From Desulfobulbaceae bacterium UBA5173 (GTDB taxonomy: Bacteria; Desulfobacterota; Desulfobulbia; Desulfobulbales; Desulfobulbaceae), in the NCBI GenBank assembly GCA_002413355.1, contig DHWV01000018.1, positions 33,008 through 56,796 of the forward strand: DNA of 23,789 nucleotides, written 5' to 3'. Within the stretch, counting starts at the first letter, position 1, and every line of letters starts with the position of its first letter. The translations under genes and the position numbers were made by a program. The notes beneath the pieces were generated by a model, which searched no databases, was not told where the DNA came from, and saw nothing but the letters and a program-made list of their open reading frames with translations. Positions 22,799 through 23,789 of the stretch are shown in pieces.

Positions 22799-23789
22799 GT
22801 GAACGAGATCAGCATCTGGATAGAGCATTTGCGGCACCCGCTGGTGTTGGTTGGTTTTGGGCTGTTTGTCTTTGCCCTGATCATCAAGCCGTTGTTTCTC
22901 AATAATCAGAAGTTGAGCGGCACAGCGGTCGAGCGGCTGCTGCACAAGGCAATGATTCTGCTCTTCATCCTTGCGGCGATGGCGGTTGCGGGCGGGATTG
23001 CGTTAAGCTGGAAGGCCACGCCTGCGGCAGAAAGCGGCATCATTCTGAGCAAAGAGCAGTTTGTGGCGATGCTGGAGCAGAACCAAAAAAGCATCATCGA
23101 GGAGATGAAGACGGCGGGCGGCGACGAGAAAAAGTCCCGCCTGCTGGAGGCGCAGTTGAAAGCGGTTGAGGAAAAGCGGGCCAATCTTCAGAAGAGCTAC
23201 GAGGAGGAAATTGCCCGCCGCAAGGCTGCCGAGAAATCGCTTGATGCGCTGAAGGGGCAATTGCCCGATGCCCGGATTACGGCAGCCAAGAAGAGCTTGG
23301 AACAGCACGACACGCGGACGGCAGAGCAGGCCTTTGACGAAGTGGTGGACAAGGAAGGCAAGCATGTTGCCCTTGCTGCCTACCAAAGCGGCCAGCTTGC
23401 CGAAGGCCGCTTGGATTACGAGAAGGCCATGCGCCAGTACAAGAAGGCGGTGACGCTGGAGGAGGATAACCCAGATTATTTGCTGGCTGCCGGGAAGATG
23501 GCATGGACGACGGCGGCGTACCAAGAGGCTGAGAATTGGTACAGCCGTCTGCTGAAGATAAGGGAAGCTGGGAAAAATGATGCGGAACTCGGCACGGTTC
23601 TGAACAACTTGGCTCTGATGTATGAGGAGCAGGGCCGCTACGCCGAAGCGGAGCCGCTGTATAAGCGTTCGCTGGAGATTAAAGAAAAAGCCCTCGGCAA
23701 AGACCATCCCTCTGTGGCAACCACCCTGAACAATCTGGCGGAACTATATCGAGCGCAGGGCCGCTACGCCGAAGCGGAGCCGCTGTATA
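22799..23789 (+). CDS. Membrane-anchored TPR repeat protein (5' part; 3' end outside window)
   Basis: The frame is open to the window end and gives about 330 residues. GTG at 22799 is the start because AAGGAGG (22784-22790) lies 8 bases upstream; the nearby ATG at 22797 is followed at once by a stop. Two membrane segments are visible (HPLVLVGFGLFVFALIIKP and MILLFILAAMAVAGGIAL). A coiled coil follows (LEAQLKAVEEKRANLQKSYE), then TPR units. The last units are 42 residues long (LNNLALMYEEQGRYAEAEPL, then ...GKDHPSVATTLNNLAEL), the kinesin-light-chain type, and are likely to continue past the window. It starts 87 bases after the pilT-like gene on the same strand. Such proteins act as scaffolds; the partner is unknown. 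Confidence 0.9.
   Translation, partial: MNEISIWIEHLRHPLVLVGFGLFVFALIIKPLFLNNQKLSGTAVERLLHKAMILLFILAAMAVAGGIALSWKATPAAESGIILSKEQFVAMLEQNQKSIIEEMKTAGGDEKKSRLLEAQLKAVEEKRANLQKSYEEEIARRKAAEKSLDALKGQLPDARITAAKKSLEQHDTRTAEQAFDEVVDKEGKHVALAAYQSGQLAEGRLDYEKAMRQYKKAVTLEEDNPDYLLAAGKMAWTTAAYQEAENWYSRLLKIREAGKNDAELGTVLNNLALMYEEQGRYAEAEPLYKRSLEIKEKALGKDHPSVATTLNNLAELYRAQGRYAEAEPLY
23629..23663 (+). repeat. TPR-encoding DNA repeat, first copy
   Basis: This 35-base stretch starting GCAGGGCCGCTACGCCGAAG recurs exactly at 23755-23789, 126 bases later, which is 42 codons. Identity at the DNA level, not only the protein level, shows recent copying of the TPR unit or gene conversion. Confidence 0.9.
23755..23789 (+). 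repeat. TPR-encoding DNA repeat, second copy
   Basis: This is the identical second copy of 23629-23663, running into the end of the window. More units probably follow outside. Confidence 0.9.

Overview
The window is a gene-dense stretch of bacterial chromosome. It is mostly GC-rich housekeeping DNA, interrupted by AT-rich accessory genes. The gene set includes GatA, MutY with a fused Nudix domain, a PilT-type retraction ATPase, a HemY-type protoporphyrinogen oxidase, a GspC-like periplasmic domain, a lipoprotein signal and a type VI secretion amidase effector. Together these point to a Gram-negative proteobacterium. The glycogen synthase style, the YgiQ radical-SAM protein and the 42-residue TPR repeats would fit a Desulfobulbales-like (deltaproteobacterial) genome, but that is inference and not proven by the sequence.

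Layout. (1) 2-922: 3' part of gatA. (2) 923-3892: an accessory block of a CoiA-like nuclease, a vapBC toxin-antitoxin pair bracketed by two 50-bp direct repeats, and a tae4-tai4 amidase/immunity pair. (3) 3893-5542: proC and NAD kinase, closely spaced. (4) 10700 back to 5593 on the minus strand: a tightly packed six-gene run, aroK, an unknown AT-rich gene, aroC, glycogen synthase, an unknown gene and a GspC-like gene. (5) 10841-12121: rmuC, divergent from aroK. (6) 12131-13439: a degenerate staphylococcal-nuclease-like secreted protein and, divergently, a small unknown protein with a conserved N-terminus. (7) 13584-14990: protoporphyrinogen oxidase. (8) 15020-18000: a three-gene, overlapping ABC three-component (ABC-3C) conflict system made of a PD-(D/E)xK nuclease-like effector, a small middle component and a DUF2326-type SMC-like ATPase. 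It is followed by a 69-bp duplicate of the end region of the oxidase gene. (9) 19951 back to 18221: YgiQ-type radical SAM. (10) 20145-20420: a small secreted protein with a strong promoter and a terminator. (11) 21537 back to 20422: mutY. (12) 21650-22711: pilT/pilU-like ATPase. (13) 22799 to the window end: a membrane-anchored TPR protein, cut by the window edge.

How it fits together. The core genes serve charged-tRNA formation, proline, NADP, chorismate, glycogen and heme synthesis, DNA repair and pilus retraction. Accessory genes sit at the 3' ends of gatA and of the heme gene and inside the aro operon, so at least three points here have accepted foreign DNA. The most interesting system is the ABC-3C operon with its scar of duplicated hemG sequence. 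Next are the repeat-bracketed vapBC beside an orphan T6SS effector/immunity pair, and an unknown gene embedded in the shikimate operon. No tRNA, rRNA, CRISPR array or intact insertion sequence was seen. No gene-free stretch exceeds 300 bp; the longest is 18001-18220, which holds the hemG fragment.
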